Source: an uncultured Eubacterium sp. | GTDB lineage: Bacteria; Bacillota; Clostridia; Lachnospirales; Lachnospiraceae | Direction of reading: 5' to 3' | Length of the DNA: 39,585 bases | Assembly: GCA_948470065.1 (NCBI GenBank) | Contig: CAOKNO010000022.1 | Coordinates: 1-39,585, forward strand | Part shown: positions 1-8,819 of the stretch, in pieces | Position numbering within the stretch: the stretch's first letter is position 1 | Layout of the letters: each line of letters opens with the position of its first letter | Notes under the pieces: generated by a model | What the model was told of the DNA's origin: nothing | Database searches by the model: none | The model's input: only the letters and a program-made list of their open reading frames with translations | Made by a program: the position numbers and the translations under genes

Positions 1-85
1 TGTTATTATTTGCAATTTGCCCTATTAAAATATTGTGTGATATGACAAATTTATCAATTTTTTTACAAAATAATTGTGAAATATG

Positions 86-114
86 TGTACGAAAAAATTC
101 TTTTGTGGTATAAT
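86..114 (+). promoter_or_regulatory. Probable glgCD promoter (extended -10)
   Basis: TATAAT lies at 109-114 and is preceded by TG at 106-107, giving an extended -10 (TGnTATAAT). The -35 region at 86-91 is poor, as is usual for this promoter class. The flanking 1-105 stretch is very AT-rich with no open frame. Transcription would begin about 55 bases before the glgC start. Confidence 0.6.
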
Positions 115-179
115 TATTCCACAGGCTTTTCATTAGCCAGTGATAATAGCAATGAATAAATGGATGAGAGGTGAGAGAC

Positions 180-1454
180 ATGATTCGTAAAGAAATGATT
201 GCCATGCTGTTGGCGGGAGGGCAGGGAAGCAGGCTTGGCGTACTGACTTCTGACGTTGCCAAACCTGCTGTTGCATTTGGCGGCAAATACCGGATTATTG
301 ATTTTCCGTTAAGCAATTGCGTAAATTCGGGGATTGATACGGTAGGCGTGCTGACACAGTATCAGCCGCTGCGGCTGAACGCCCATATCGGAATCGGTAT
401 TCCCTGGGATTTGGACCGCAATAACGGCGGGGTGACCGTACTGCCTCCCTATGAGAAAAGCGCGAACAGCGAATGGTATACAGGGACTGCGAACGCGATT
501 TACCAGAACCTGAATTATATTGAAAGCTACAATCCCAAGTATGTGCTGATTCTTTCCGGGGATCACATTTATAAGATGAATTACGAGGTGATGCTGGATT
601 TCCACAAAGAGAACCGGGCGGACGTCACGATTGCCGCTATGCCGGTGCCTTGGGAGGAGGCAAGCCGGTTTGGCCTTGTAATCACAGATGACAACAAGCA
701 GATCCAGGAGTTTGAGGAGAAGCCGGAGCATCCGAGGAGCAACTTAGCTTCTATGGGGATTTATATTTTTAACTGGAGCGTACTAAAGGAGGCGCTTCTT
801 ACCATGTCCGATCAGAGCAATTGTGATTTCGGCAAGCATATTATCCCGTACTGCCGGGAGAACGGGCGCCGCCTGTTTGCCTATGAGTACAACGGATATT
901 GGAAGGACGTCGGCACCCTTGGCTCTTATTGGGAAGCAAATATGGAATTGATCGATTTGATCCCAGAATTTAACTTGTACGAAGAGTATTGGCGGATCTA
1001 CACCAAGAGCGATGCCATTGAGCCGCAATATATCGCGGAGGATGCCGTGACGGAACGGTGTATTATCGGGGAAGGCTCTGAGATTTATGGGGAAGTCCAT
1101 GGCTCTGTCATAGGTTCAGGCGTTGTAGTTGGCAGGAACTCCGTGGTGCGGGATTCCATTATTATGCAGGATACGGTGATCGGGGACAATGTTACCATTA
1201 CGAAATCTATCCTTGCAGAAAACGTAAAGGTTGGCGATAACGTAGAGCTTGGGATCGGTGAGGAAGCGGAGAATAAGATGAACCCTAGCGTTTACTCCTT
1301 TGGCCTTGTGACCGTTGGGGAAAATTCGGTGATCCCATCTGGCGTTAAGGTTGGTAAGAATACTGCAATTGCAGGGGTGACGGATAAGGGGGATTATCCT
1401 GACGGCGTCCTGGAAAGCGGAGAATCCATTGTTAAGGCAGGTGACAGAGTATGA
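180..1454 (+). CDS. glgC: Glucose-1-phosphate adenylyltransferase GlgC
   Basis: Makes ADP-glucose from ATP and glucose-1-phosphate, the committed step of bacterial glycogen synthesis, in the cytosol. Seen: the nucleotidyltransferase signature [11 protein letters not shown] near the N-terminus, [11 protein letters not shown] with the metal-binding Asp around residue 128, the FEEKP motif, and a C-terminal part (from about residue 290) with the repeating hydrophobic pattern of a left-handed beta-helix. The 424-residue length is normal. An in-frame GTG at 171 is possible, but the ATG at 180 is preferred because it follows the AGAGGTGAG ribosome site and matches the usual MIRKEM beginning. The stop overlaps the glgD start in an ATGA, so the two genes are translationally coupled. 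Confidence 0.96.
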   Translation: MIRKEMIAMLLAGGQGSRLGVLTSDVAKPAVAFGGKYRIIDFPLSNCVNSGIDTVGVLTQYQPLRLNAHIGIGIPWDLDRNNGGVTVLPPYEKSANSEWYTGTANAIYQNLNYIESYNPKYVLILSGDHIYKMNYEVMLDFHKENRADVTIAAMPVPWEEASRFGLVITDDNKQIQEFEEKPEHPRSNLASMGIYIFNWSVLKEALLTMSDQSNCDFGKHIIPYCRENGRRLFAYEYNGYWKDVGTLGSYWEANMELIDLIPEFNLYEEYWRIYTKSDAIEPQYIAEDAVTERCIIGEGSEIYGEVHGSVIGSGVVVGRNSVVRDSIIMQDTVIGDNVTITKSILAENVKVGDNVELGIGEEAENKMNPSVYSFGLVTVGENSVIPSGVKVGKNTAIAGVTDKGDYPDGVLESGESIVKAGDRV

Positions 1455-2566
1455 AGGCGTTAGGGATTATTTTAGCAGGCGGGAATAACAGCAAGATGCA
1501 GGAGCTGTCCAACAAACGGGCGATTGCAGCAATGCCGATTGGCGGAAGCTACCGGTGCATTGATTTTGCATTGAGCAATATGAGCAATTCCCATATCCAG
1601 AAGGTCGCTGTCCTGACCCAGTATAATGCAAGAAGCTTAAATGAACATTTAAGTTCTTCGAAATGGTGGGACTTTGGCAGGAAGCAGGGAGGGTTGTATG
1701 TATTTAACCCGACCGTTACATCGGATAATGCGTGGTGGTATCGCGGCACCGCAGACGCCATGTACCGGAACCTGGATTTCCTGAAACGGAGCCATGAGCC
1801 GTATGTGGTGATTGCGGCTGGTGATTGCGTCTATAAACTGGATTATAATAAGGTATTGGAGTACCATATCAATAAAAAGGCGGATATTACAATTGTATGT
1901 AAGGATATGCCGGCAGGAGAAGATGTAAGGCGGTTCGGCACAGTAAAGATGAACGAGGATTCCAGGATCGTGGAATACGAGGAAAAGCCGATGGTTGCCC
2001 AGTCAAATACGATTTCAGCCGGGATCTATGTCATCCGCAGGCGCCAACTGGTAGAGATGTTGGAGAAATGCGCGGAGGAAGGGCGTTATGATTTTGTAAC
2101 GGATATCCTGATCCGTTACAAGAATATGAAACGGATCTATGGCTATAAGTTAGAGGAATACTGGAACAATATCGCGACGGTGGAATCGTATTACCAGACG
2201 AATATGGACTTCCTGAAAGCAGACGTAAGGGCATATTTCAGGAACGAGCCAAAGGTGTATTCTAAGGTAGACGATCTTCCGCCTGCAAAGTACAATGTGG
2301 GTTCGGATGTAAGGAACAGCCTCATTTCAAGCGGCTGTATTATTAACAGTAAGGTGGAAAATTCCATCTTGTTTAAGAAAGTCTTCGTTGGCAAGAACTG
2401 CGTAATTAAAAATTCCATTATCCTGAACGACGTCTATATCGGGGATAATACGCATATTGAGAACTGTATTGTTGAGAGCAGGGATACGCTGCGCGCCAAT
2501 ACGTATTTCAGTGGAGGCGATGGGATTAAGGTAGTATATGAGCATAACGAACGGTATGTGATTTAA
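1451..2566 (+). CDS. glgD: GlgD, ADP-glucose pyrophosphorylase-like subunit
   Basis: Paralogue and partner of GlgC. In Firmicutes GlgD has little or no activity alone and modulates GlgC in a mixed tetramer (family knowledge). The sequence agrees: the loop that reads GGQGSRLG in GlgC reads GGNNSKMQ here, so the key Arg is absent, and the SGDHIYK motif has become AAGDCVYK. The EEKP motif and the C-terminal beta-helix repeats (about residues 285-360) remain. 371 residues, shorter than GlgC. Starts inside the glgC stop codon (4-base overlap), so co-translation and equal amounts are expected. Confidence 0.95.
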   Translation: MKALGIILAGGNNSKMQELSNKRAIAAMPIGGSYRCIDFALSNMSNSHIQKVAVLTQYNARSLNEHLSSSKWWDFGRKQGGLYVFNPTVTSDNAWWYRGTADAMYRNLDFLKRSHEPYVVIAAGDCVYKLDYNKVLEYHINKKADITIVCKDMPAGEDVRRFGTVKMNEDSRIVEYEEKPMVAQSNTISAGIYVIRRRQLVEMLEKCAEEGRYDFVTDILIRYKNMKRIYGYKLEEYWNNIATVESYYQTNMDFLKADVRAYFRNEPKVYSKVDDLPPAKYNVGSDVRNSLISSGCIINSKVENSILFKKVFVGKNCVIKNSIILNDVYIGDNTHIENCIVESRDTLRANTYFSGGDGIKVVYEHNERYVI

Positions 2567-2630
2567 CATAGGGATAAAATCATTTGATCCAGGAATTGAA
2601 GTACGAAAGGAATAAAGGGGGCACGGAAGT

Positions 2631-2903
2631 ATGCAGATAACAGATGTAAGGATCCGTACAGTGGAAAAAGAAGGGAAAATGCGGGCGGTGGTTTCTATTA
2701 CGATTGATGAAGAATTTGTAGTGCATGATATTAAGATTATCGAAGGAGAGAAGGGGCTGTTTATTGCAATGCCCAGCAGGAAAGCGGCGGATGGGGAATA
2801 CCGCGATATCGCGCACCCCATCAATTCGCAGACGCGGGAAGCCATCCAACGGATTGTCCTTGAGAAATACCAGGGGGAAACAGAAGGGAAGGCTGAGGGA
2901 TAA
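2631..2903 (+). CDS. spoVG: Septation/sporulation regulator SpoVG
   Basis: Small RNA/DNA-binding regulator of 90 residues that in Bacillus and Listeria affects septation, sporulation and cell-surface genes. The opening [11 protein letters not shown], the central [10 protein letters not shown] and the [10 protein letters not shown] stretch are hallmark SpoVG sequences. A purine-rich AAGGGGG (about 2615-2621) serves as ribosome site. No clear promoter lies in the 64 bases after glgD, so read-through from glgCD is possible. The next gene starts 31 bases on, suggesting shared transcription. Confidence 0.95.
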   Translation: MQITDVRIRTVEKEGKMRAVVSITIDEEFVVHDIKIIEGEKGLFIAMPSRKAADGEYRDIAHPINSQTREAIQRIVLEKYQGETEGKAEG

Positions 2904-2934
2904 GCAACAGTTCCATAACAATGGAGGGATAGAA

Positions 2935-3558
2935 TTGGATCGTATCATTTCCATAGATTATATAAAAGGGATGCTATATTCTGTCCCGGCAATTTTACTG
3001 GCAATTACATTACATGAGTTTGCCCACGGGTATGTGTCTTACCGCCTGGGGGATCCGACGCCGAAGCGGGAGGGAAGGCTTACCTTGAACCCTTTGGCGC
3101 ATTTGGACGTGGTGGGGACCTTGTGCCTGTTGCTGTTTGGCATGGGTTGGGCGAAGCCTGTCCGGATCAATCCAGGCAGCTACAAAAATAGCAGGATAGG
3201 GATAATGCTTGTGTCGTTAGCAGGGCCGTTAATGAATTACCTGCTGGCGTTCCTGTCCTTGCTGGTATTTGGGCTATCCGGCCTGTACGGGCATGGGTTT
3301 GGAGAGTGGTTTTCTTACTTGGCGCTGATCAATATCGGTCTTGGGACATTTAACCTGATCCCATTCCCGCCTTTGGACGGATCGCATGTGCTGGAAGAAT
3401 TGGTTCCGGCTGCCAGGCAGCTCTTTGAAAGGCTTGGCAGGTTTGCGATGCCGCTCTTGTTCCTCTGCCTGTATACGGGGGTTTTAAGAAGGCCGTTAGA
3501 ATACGTCAACGAGGCGGTTCTGAATGGAATGTGGCGGCTGGTGGTGAAGGTATTGTAG
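2935..3558 (+). CDS. M50-family site-2 (intramembrane) metalloprotease
   Basis: Polytopic membrane zinc protease of the short YwhC-like group. Zinc motif HEFAH is at residues 27-31 inside a hydrophobic segment (AILLAITLHEFAHGYV), and the third-ligand motif NLIPFPPLDGSH lies near residue 140. About five hydrophobic segments; 207 residues, normal for the group. The start is a TTG at 2935, chosen because GGAGGG at 2923-2928 lies six bases before it; an in-frame ATG at 2725 would overlap most of spoVG and add non-homologous sequence. Substrate unknown. Follows spoVG in the same direction. Confidence 0.88.
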   Translation: MDRIISIDYIKGMLYSVPAILLAITLHEFAHGYVSYRLGDPTPKREGRLTLNPLAHLDVVGTLCLLLFGMGWAKPVRINPGSYKNSRIGIMLVSLAGPLMNYLLAFLSLLVFGLSGLYGHGFGEWFSYLALINIGLGTFNLIPFPPLDGSHVLEELVPAARQLFERLGRFAMPLLFLCLYTGVLRRPLEYVNEAVLNGMWRLVVKVL

Positions 3559-3603
3559 CTTGCTTCTATGGCAACGGAGGCTGTTGCTTATCAATAGTAA
3601 CGG

Positions 3604-3658
3604 TTGCAGGACGGGAAGAGATATGGTAAAATAAGCCTGCCGTCCGAACGGCGGACGG
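3604..3658 (+). promoter_or_regulatory. Promoter and 5' hairpin of the Hpt gene
   Basis: TTGCAG (3604-3609), 17 bases, then TAAAAT (3627-3632) with TG at 3624-3625. Just downstream is a perfect 7-bp inverted repeat, CCGTCCG (3640-3646) and CGGACGG (3652-3658), that would form a hairpin at the very 5' end of the transcript. No T-run follows, so it is not a terminator; it may stabilise the mRNA or bind a protein. Confidence 0.6.
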
Positions 3659-3698
3659 TTGTTGCAGGAAGTAGAGATTAGAAAAAGGAGAGAAAACG

Positions 3699-4052
3699 AT
3701 GGGTCTTTTGGATGAGTTGAGGGAGCTAGGGGTAAATGTAGATGAAGGGCTCGGGCGTCTTGGCGGGAATGCGGCATTTTATGAGAAAATGTTAGGATCT
3801 TTTATTAAGATGATGGACAAATATGCTGTTGATGCTGATTTCGATATGAATGATTACGGAGATGTCATTGAGAAAGCACATGCCATTAAGGGGGCTTCCG
3901 GGAATCTGTCCATTACCCCAATTTATGAAGCATATGGGAGGATTACAGATCTGCTGCGTGCAGATAAGCCGGCGGAAGCAAAAGCGCTATTGCAAGACGT
4001 GCTTCCTGTCCAGGCACAGATTATGGATGTGATCCATAAGTACAAAGGATAA
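3699..4052 (+). CDS. Stand-alone Hpt (histidine phosphotransfer) domain protein
   Basis: A 117-residue all-helical protein carrying the Hpt motif HAIKGASGNL, with the phospho-accepting His at residue 61. Such proteins pass phosphoryl groups between hybrid sensor kinases and response regulators in the cytosol. No kinase or regulator gene is adjacent, so its partners are elsewhere. It has its own promoter (3604-3632), a purine-rich AAAAAGGAG ribosome site and a terminator (4183-4208). Confidence 0.85.
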   Translation: MGLLDELRELGVNVDEGLGRLGGNAAFYEKMLGSFIKMMDKYAVDADFDMNDYGDVIEKAHAIKGASGNLSITPIYEAYGRITDLLRADKPAEAKALLQDVLPVQAQIMDVIHKYKG

Positions 4053-4182
4053 GATTTGGCGTATTAGAGGCACGTTAAGGCTTTGGCTTGGCCATAATGT
4101 AGGAATATGGAGATGCCGCGTTAGGGAAGTGACAGATGGGATGAGAGGAACGGTTTTGTAGGATGTGATATCCTGTCCCGCA

Positions 4183-4208
4183 GCCACATTCCTGAATGCG
4201 GCGTTTTT
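4183..4208 (+). terminator. Rho-independent terminator after the Hpt gene
   Basis: GCCACATTC (4183-4191) pairs with GAATGCGGC (4194-4202) with one A-C mismatch, followed by GTTTTT. It lies about 130 bases after the Hpt stop. Confidence 0.65.
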
Positions 4209-4233
4209 GTGCGCTCGGATGTCCCATAGATAG

Positions 4234-4270
4234 AAAAAATCCCTTGGAAACCTAGGGCTTCCAAGGGATT
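4234..4270 (-). terminator. Terminator of tRNA-Arg
   Basis: On the minus strand a 12-bp perfect stem (plus-strand 4238-4249 with 4259-4270) is followed by six T residues (the A-run 4234-4239 of the plus strand). It begins six bases past the tRNA 3' end. Confidence 0.85.
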
Positions 4271-4275
4271 TTCTA

Positions 4276-4349
4276 CGTGCGTGAGAGGATTCGAACCCCC
4301 GACACCTTGGTCCGTAGCCAAGTGCTCTATCCAGCTGAGCTACACACAC
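4276..4349 (-). tRNA. tRNA-Arg (anticodon ACG)
   Basis: The minus strand folds into a full cloverleaf: acceptor GTGTGTG with CACGCAC (one G-U pair), D-arm GCTCAGCTGGATAGAGC, anticodon stem CTTGG/CCAAG around the loop CTACGGA (anticodon ACG, normally edited to ICG to read CGU/CGC/CGA), and a T-arm containing GGTTCGAATCC. The 3' CCA is not encoded, so the cca product made from this same window is needed to finish it. Confidence 0.97.
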
Positions 4350-4382
4350 AACCAATCCGTTTGTTCGTATTGAACGTTCTAT

Positions 4383-4411
4383 ATATTACCCCAAATTTTG
4401 GTGTTTGTCAA
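4383..4411 (-). promoter_or_regulatory. Promoter of tRNA-Arg
   Basis: On the minus strand: TTGACA (plus-strand 4406-4411), 17-base spacer, TAATAT (4383-4388). The near-consensus promoter lies about 33 bases before the mature tRNA 5' end. Confidence 0.85.
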
Positions 4412-4441
4412 TAGATTTTTAAAAAAAGTTGAAATTTCATG

Positions 4442-4470
4442 GTGAAATAATTATCATAGTGTGATAGAAT
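4442..4470 (+). promoter_or_regulatory. Probable promoter of the DUF1700 gene
   Basis: GTGAAA (4442-4447), 17 bases, TAGAAT (4465-4470), about 55 bases before the start codon. It runs away from the tRNA-Arg promoter on the other strand. Confidence 0.5.
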
Positions 4471-4525
4471 AAGTATCAGTTGGCAAAATATAGATTGGAA
4501 AGTAACGATAAGTAGGAGGAGTTTC

Positions 4526-5017
4526 ATGACAAGGCAGGAATTTTTACATGAATTGAAGATTGCCCTGCAGGGAGAACTCAGCCAGAGTGCAGTGGATGAT
4601 AACTTAAAGTACTATAGCGATTATATTTTGGGGGAATCCAGGAAAGGAGTAAGTGAGGAAGAAGTGATAATCAGCCTTGGAAGCCCAAGGCTGATTGCAA
4701 AGACGCTGGTTGATACAAACGGGCAGTATGGAGCGTATGCTGGAGGATATTACAGCGCAGAGGATGCGGGGCAGGCGTTCCAGGAGGAAACAGGGGAGAG
4801 GCGGAAGTCCCATTCCGGGCATAGCGGCAGGGATGGGTGGGGAATACAGGTAGGAAGGTTTAAGCTGAACTCCTGGTATGGGAAGCTTTTGTTGCTCGGG
4901 CTCCTAGGGGCGGCGCTGATTGTGGTTGTAAATGTGGTAGCGTTTTTATTGCCGGTTTTAGCGCCGGTTATCTTGGTATTGCTGGTATGTTCTATGATAT
5001 TTGGAAACAGACGATAG
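4526..5017 (+). CDS. DUF1700 family membrane protein
   Basis: 163 residues. The N-terminal third (TRQEFLHELKIAL..., then a GSPRLIAKTL stretch at about residues 52-61) has the helical pattern of DUF1700, a family often found next to PadR-type regulators or envelope-stress genes. A Gly/Ser/His-rich linker follows (about 68-105), and the C-terminus (about 120-158) is strongly hydrophobic and can span the membrane twice. No catalytic motif is visible. AGGAGG-type site eight bases before the ATG. The next gene starts 27 bases downstream, so the two are probably one transcript. No PadR gene is adjacent here. Function not known. Confidence 0.75.
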   Translation: MTRQEFLHELKIALQGELSQSAVDDNLKYYSDYILGESRKGVSEEEVIISLGSPRLIAKTLVDTNGQYGAYAGGYYSAEDAGQAFQEETGERRKSHSGHSGRDGWGIQVGRFKLNSWYGKLLLLGLLGAALIVVVNVVAFLLPVLAPVILVLLVCSMIFGNRR

Positions 5018-5044
5018 TTGGAATAGTGGAGGTAGAGGTAACGT

Positions 5045-7318
5045 ATGGAAGCCGTAAGGGTAAGTAAAGGAAAGTGTTTTATAAAAAGAGGGGAAAAGTT
5101 AAAAGGGCTGTTTTTGCTCTTGCAGGGTGATGTCAAGGTAGTTATCCCAAATGGTGAAATCACCATGGGGCCTGGGAACATCATTGGGATGATGGAAGGC
5201 GGATCGGACGCCTATTTATTTGATTATGTGGCGGTTTCAGACTGCATGTTTTATGGATATCCATACCGTGGGGCGCAGGATTATAAGAAGATCTTTTCAG
5301 AAGAGGGGAAGTATATCCCGGTTTTTGCGATGTCTGCGTTCCGCCAGACGTCGTTGCTGCTGCGCAAATATGCGGCGGCATATAAGAAATCACAGGACTA
5401 TTACCGTTTTTTGATGGAGTATTATGGAGAATACCAGAAGTCCTGCAACGATTACGCGATCCCACAAAAAAGCTTCAAGCGACTGGGGACGCTGCTTCCG
5501 GTGAAGCTGAAGGATCCCATCCAGTTTTGGACGATGGAGTATTATGATTCTATGTCCACTAAGCCTTTCAAAGCGTTAGATCAGTTCCTGGCGAGGGATG
5601 CGGCTTCTGGGATTGGGGAAATCTTAAACGCGTCTGTATGGATGAAAAAATCCTTGTCCTTTTTGGTGGAATTAAATGATTATCTGGAAAAACACAGCGA
5701 CCTTTTGCTTTCTCCGGAATCGGATAACCTGTTCCAGATGTATTTTGAACTGGCCAGGAAAGCATCTTCCACAGGGATGGATATCCAGTCTTTGCAACAG
5801 AAAATTTCTGAGATTATGGAATTTGTGAAGAAAAGCGGCCTGTATGAGGATAAGGTGATGCAGGAATGCTTTGAGGAATACGAAAGCTACGACTTCAGCC
5901 AGGAGGGAGCCGGGGAAGCTGGCTTTGCAGAAGAGATGGAGCCGGAAGAGTATGAGGAAGGGATTGACTACCGCAGCCAGATCCTAGAATACGCCGGGTT
6001 CCCGAAAGACAGGGCGAAAAGCTTTTGCAGCAATTTGGACGAGTATAAGGCGCTTCCTGACATGTACGCCAGCAACGATAAAATCCGTAAGCTGCGCAGG
6101 AACCTGACCCAGGACTTCTTCGATATCTATGAGCTTGTGTTCTTCCGTTCCTTAAAAGGCGGGCGTATGCCGGTTTCCGTACGGATGTTTTTAAACTTTG
6201 GCTTTATGGATGAAGGGATGGCAGGGGAGGAGAATGCCCACAGCCTGTACAACCTGACGGCGGAGCTTTCAAGCTGCCGGGCGGAAAATGTATTTACCAT
6301 TTACGATTGGCTATTAAGTATTTACCGTGGGGAAAACGAGCCTTCTAGAAACGAATTTGACATGGACTACACAGGGTTCTTGAACGAACAGAAGAAGACG
6401 GGCCAGATTACCGCGGAACAGATGCCCGCCCTGGCGAAGGACAACGCCAAAAAAGTAGAATTTGAAATCCATAATATGTTTACGTCTACAAACCGCGCCA
6501 CATATGGGAGGATTTCTACGTACTGCCCAATCTTGTATGAAGACGACGTCATTGGATCGGTGGAGAATATGCTTGTGACGGCTGAGAAGATAAACAACGC
6601 CCTAGACGAGATACGCAAGGTAGATTATTCCTTGTTCTACCGGGAAGTGGGCTTTTCCGATCCGGAACATGAGGTGAACCAGGAAACCATCCAAAAAGAA
6701 GTTATCCCGTATGTTATTTTAATGCCGAATGCCGGGAGTAAGGCAATGATGTGGCAGGAAACGTCTGGAATCCGCAAGGATACCCAGGCCAGGTTTATCT
6801 TCCCCATCCTGACGGTTGTAGATATCGAAGATTTGATGATCGATATTGCCGGCAGGTTCCGCTGGGAAATGTGCCGTAAGATCCAGGGCGTACGCTGGAA
6901 CGATATTACCGAAGCGTCCCTGACGTCGGAATACAGCGATTATATCCAGTATTACCGGAAAAACCACGACTTATCTGCCGACGCCAAGGAAAAGGTCAAG
7001 AACGCCCTTACGAAGGCAAAAAATAATTTCCGCGAGGTCTTTGTCAAGGATTACCAGAGCTGGCTGCGCTATGAATCGCGCGGAAGCTTCCGGCTGAATA
7101 AGGTGGCCAGGGATATTATCTTCCGGTATTGCCCCTTTGACAAGGAAACACGGAAGGCTTTGGGCGCAAATCCGATGTATCAGGAAATGTTCAATAAATT
7201 TGATATCTTAAGGGAGCGGAAAGCCCGCCAAGTAGAAACCTGGTATGACAGATACCAGAAAAAGGGCGGCGAGATTACAGAAGAACTGCAAGAGAACCTG
7301 GATTTCTATAGCATGTAG
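5045..7318 (+). CDS. Large protein with cyclic-nucleotide-binding-like N-terminus
   Basis: 757 residues, soluble by appearance, no signal peptide or membrane segment. Residues about 5-100 (FIKRGEKLKGLFLLLQGDVKV and the following short strands) look like the beta-roll of a cNMP-binding/Crp-like domain; the phosphate-binding cassette is not obvious, so ligand binding is uncertain. An acidic linker lies near residues 280-310. The remaining 450 residues, rich in Lys, Asp, Tyr and Phe, match no domain I recognise and show no helix-turn-helix, so this is not a Crp-type transcription factor. Probably co-transcribed with the DUF1700 protein (27-base gap). A signalling or regulatory role is only an inference. 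Confidence 0.7.
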   Translation: MEAVRVSKGKCFIKRGEKLKGLFLLLQGDVKVVIPNGEITMGPGNIIGMMEGGSDAYLFDYVAVSDCMFYGYPYRGAQDYKKIFSEEGKYIPVFAMSAFRQTSLLLRKYAAAYKKSQDYYRFLMEYYGEYQKSCNDYAIPQKSFKRLGTLLPVKLKDPIQFWTMEYYDSMSTKPFKALDQFLARDAASGIGEILNASVWMKKSLSFLVELNDYLEKHSDLLLSPESDNLFQMYFELARKASSTGMDIQSLQQKISEIMEFVKKSGLYEDKVMQECFEEYESYDFSQEGAGEAGFAEEMEPEEYEEGIDYRSQILEYAGFPKDRAKSFCSNLDEYKALPDMYASNDKIRKLRRNLTQDFFDIYELVFFRSLKGGRMPVSVRMFLNFGFMDEGMAGEENAHSLYNLTAELSSCRAENVFTIYDWLLSIYRGENEPSRNEFDMDYTGFLNEQKKTGQITAEQMPALAKDNAKKVEFEIHNMFTSTNRATYGRISTYCPILYEDDVIGSVENMLVTAEKINNALDEIRKVDYSLFYREVGFSDPEHEVNQETIQKEVIPYVILMPNAGSKAMMWQETSGIRKDTQARFIFPILTVVDIEDLMIDIAGRFRWEMCRKIQGVRWNDITEASLTSEYSDYIQYYRKNHDLSADAKEKVKNALTKAKNNFREVFVKDYQSWLRYESRGSFRLNKVARDIIFRYCPFDKETRKALGANPMYQEMFNKFDILRERKARQVETWYDRYQKKGGEITEELQENLDFYSM

Positions 7319-7366
7319 CCAGAATCCGCCTGGCATGGCCGTTTAGAAGGCAGAGACTGGGATAAG

Positions 7367-7459
7367 AAGCTGCCGCAGAAAGAGGACACGATACAAGATA
7401 ATGCGACCTTTTAGAAGGCGCCATATCCCGTATGCCTGCTCTTTCTGCGGCAGCTTTTT
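7367..7459 (+). terminator. Long-stem terminator between convergent genes
   Basis: A perfect 18-bp inverted repeat (7367-7384 with 7439-7456) encloses a 54-base loop and is followed by T residues (7455-7459). It ends the 757-residue gene; pta converges from the other side. The loop is far longer than in an ordinary terminator. Confidence 0.75.
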
Positions 7460-7552
7460 GGTGGTTACGGAAACAATTTAATGTTTTATTATTTTTATTT
7501 CATTATTTTTGTTTATTGATTTTTGTGATTCTATTGTTCATCTGTTGCCTGC

Positions 7553-8575
7553 CTATTGCCCTTCGTTCGCTTTGCCTTCTCCTACCAGCGCGGCGGTAAT
7601 AATTGCCATAGAATAGGCTTCGTCTGCGTTACATCCCCTGGACAAGTCGTTGATCGGGGAGTTTAAGCCCATAAGGATGGGGCCGTATGCGTCGAAATTC
7701 CCTAGGCGCTGGGCAATTTTGTAACCGATGTTCCCGGCGTTGATATCTGGGAAGACGAATACGTTTGCATGGCCTGCTACCTCGTCGTCCGGGCATTTGG
7801 TACGCGCCACACGCGGGGAAACGGCGGCGTCAAACTGAAGCTCGCCGGAAATCGGGAGATCCGGCCGTTTTGCCTTTGCCTTTGCAGCGGCGTTGCGCAT
7901 TTTATCGACGTCATCACCTTTGCCAGAACCAAATGTGGAATAGCTTAGGAATGCAATCTTGGGATCGATACCGAACAACTGGCCGCAGCCAGCGGTCGTA
8001 ATGGCGATATCGACAAGCTCGTCCTCTGTAGGGCAGATGTTGATGGCGCAGTCAGCCATTGCCAATACCTCGTTCTCACCCGTTGCAGAAGGGCGTACCA
8101 GGATAAAGCAAGAGGATACGATGCTGTGCCCAGGCCTGGTCTTGATAAGCTGGAGCGCCGGGCGGATCGTATCGGCCGTCGTATATGTCGCGCCGCCCAA
8201 TAAGCAGTCTGCAATGCCCATCTTGACTAGCATCGTCCCAAAATAATTCCCCTGGATCAGGATTTTGCGCGCTTCGTCTGGCTGTATATTTTTGCTTTTG
8301 CGCAGCTCGCAGAACGCTTCTACCATCTTGTCCATATCATCGTAATCTTCCGGATCGATGATAACCCCGCCGCGGATGTTGTAGCCATATTCCTCGGCTG
8401 CTTCCTCTACCTCGGTCCGTTTGCCGATTAAGATCGGCGTCAGGAAATTAGAAGCCAGCAGACGGGAAGCTGCTTCCAAAATACGAGGGTCGCTCCCTTC
8501 TGTGAATACAATTTTCTTCGGGTCCTTTTTCAGCTTTTTGATCATCATGCCGAACCCCTGCATATTTCTGTCCAT
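7553..8575 (-). CDS. pta: Phosphate acetyltransferase
   Basis: Interconverts acetyl-CoA and acetyl phosphate, feeding acetate kinase for ATP in fermentation. Seen: KKIVFTEGSDPRILEAA near the N-terminus, the motif GMLVKMGIADCLLGGA-like stretch (FGTMLVKMGIADCLLGG), ATYTTADTIRPALQ, and the C-terminal FPDINAGNIGYKIAQRLG and GLNSPINDLSRGC, all typical of Pta rather than phosphate butyryltransferase. 340 residues, normal for the short form. The start at 8575 follows AGGAGG (8584-8589) with eight-base spacing; an upstream in-frame ATG would add 49 unrelated residues. Single gene with its own promoter; no ackA beside it. Confidence 0.95.
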   Translation of the reverse strand: MDRNMQGFGMMIKKLKKDPKKIVFTEGSDPRILEAASRLLASNFLTPILIGKRTEVEEAAEEYGYNIRGGVIIDPEDYDDMDKMVEAFCELRKSKNIQPDEARKILIQGNYFGTMLVKMGIADCLLGGATYTTADTIRPALQLIKTRPGHSIVSSCFILVRPSATGENEVLAMADCAINICPTEDELVDIAITTAGCGQLFGIDPKIAFLSYSTFGSGKGDDVDKMRNAAAKAKAKRPDLPISGELQFDAAVSPRVARTKCPDDEVAGHANVFVFPDINAGNIGYKIAQRLGNFDAYGPILMGLNSPINDLSRGCNADEAYSMAIITAALVGEGKANEGQ

Positions 8576-8695
8576 AGAAAAAACCTCCTTTAAGTGTAAG
8601 AAATCATATGAATCCCGTAGCTGCGTCCAGCAGCTACAGATTGAATTAATCAGAATATACCAAGATGCTGTATAACGGAAAATCCTACCATATAT

Positions 8696-8724
8696 AATGT
8701 ACCACTTTTGTTTTTTTAACACAA
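8696..8724 (-). promoter_or_regulatory. pta promoter
   Basis: Minus strand: TTGTGT (8719-8724), 17 bases, TACATT (8696-8701) with TG one base before the -10. It gives a 5' leader of about 115 bases. It lies 35 bases from the divergent efflux-pump promoter. Confidence 0.65.
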
Positions 8725-8759
8725 CTGATTTTCATGTACAAAATTTAATACTTTTTTAA

Positions 8760-8788
8760 TTGAATTTTACCTTTCTTCTGATTATAAT
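8760..8788 (+). promoter_or_regulatory. Promoter of the efflux operon
   Basis: TTGAAT (8760-8765), 17 bases, TATAAT (8783-8788). Near-consensus SigA promoter for the RND pump and tetR. The palindrome at 8806-8819 sits at about +10 to +24, where a bound repressor would block elongation or promoter clearance. Confidence 0.85.
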
Positions 8789-8805
8789 GAAGCAGACAAT
8801 AGAAA

Positions 8806-8819
8806 ACCGACCGGTCGGT
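8806..8819 (+). promoter_or_regulatory. TetR-type operator palindrome
   Basis: ACCGACCGGTCGGT is a perfect 14-bp palindrome of the style bound by TetR-family repressors; the right half is extended by a further CGG (8820-8822). It lies between the promoter and the pump start, and the operon's last gene encodes a TetR regulator, so autoregulation is the natural reading. Confidence 0.8.

Noticed and set aside
2725..2934. M50 protease beginning at ATG 2725
   Set aside because: The extra 70 codons lie out of frame within spoVG and look like its shadow; TTG 2935 has a well-placed GGAGGG.
8576..8722. N-terminal extension of pta by 49 codons
   Set aside because: It covers the promoter-leader region, lacks a ribosome site and does not resemble Pta; AGGAGG supports 8575.
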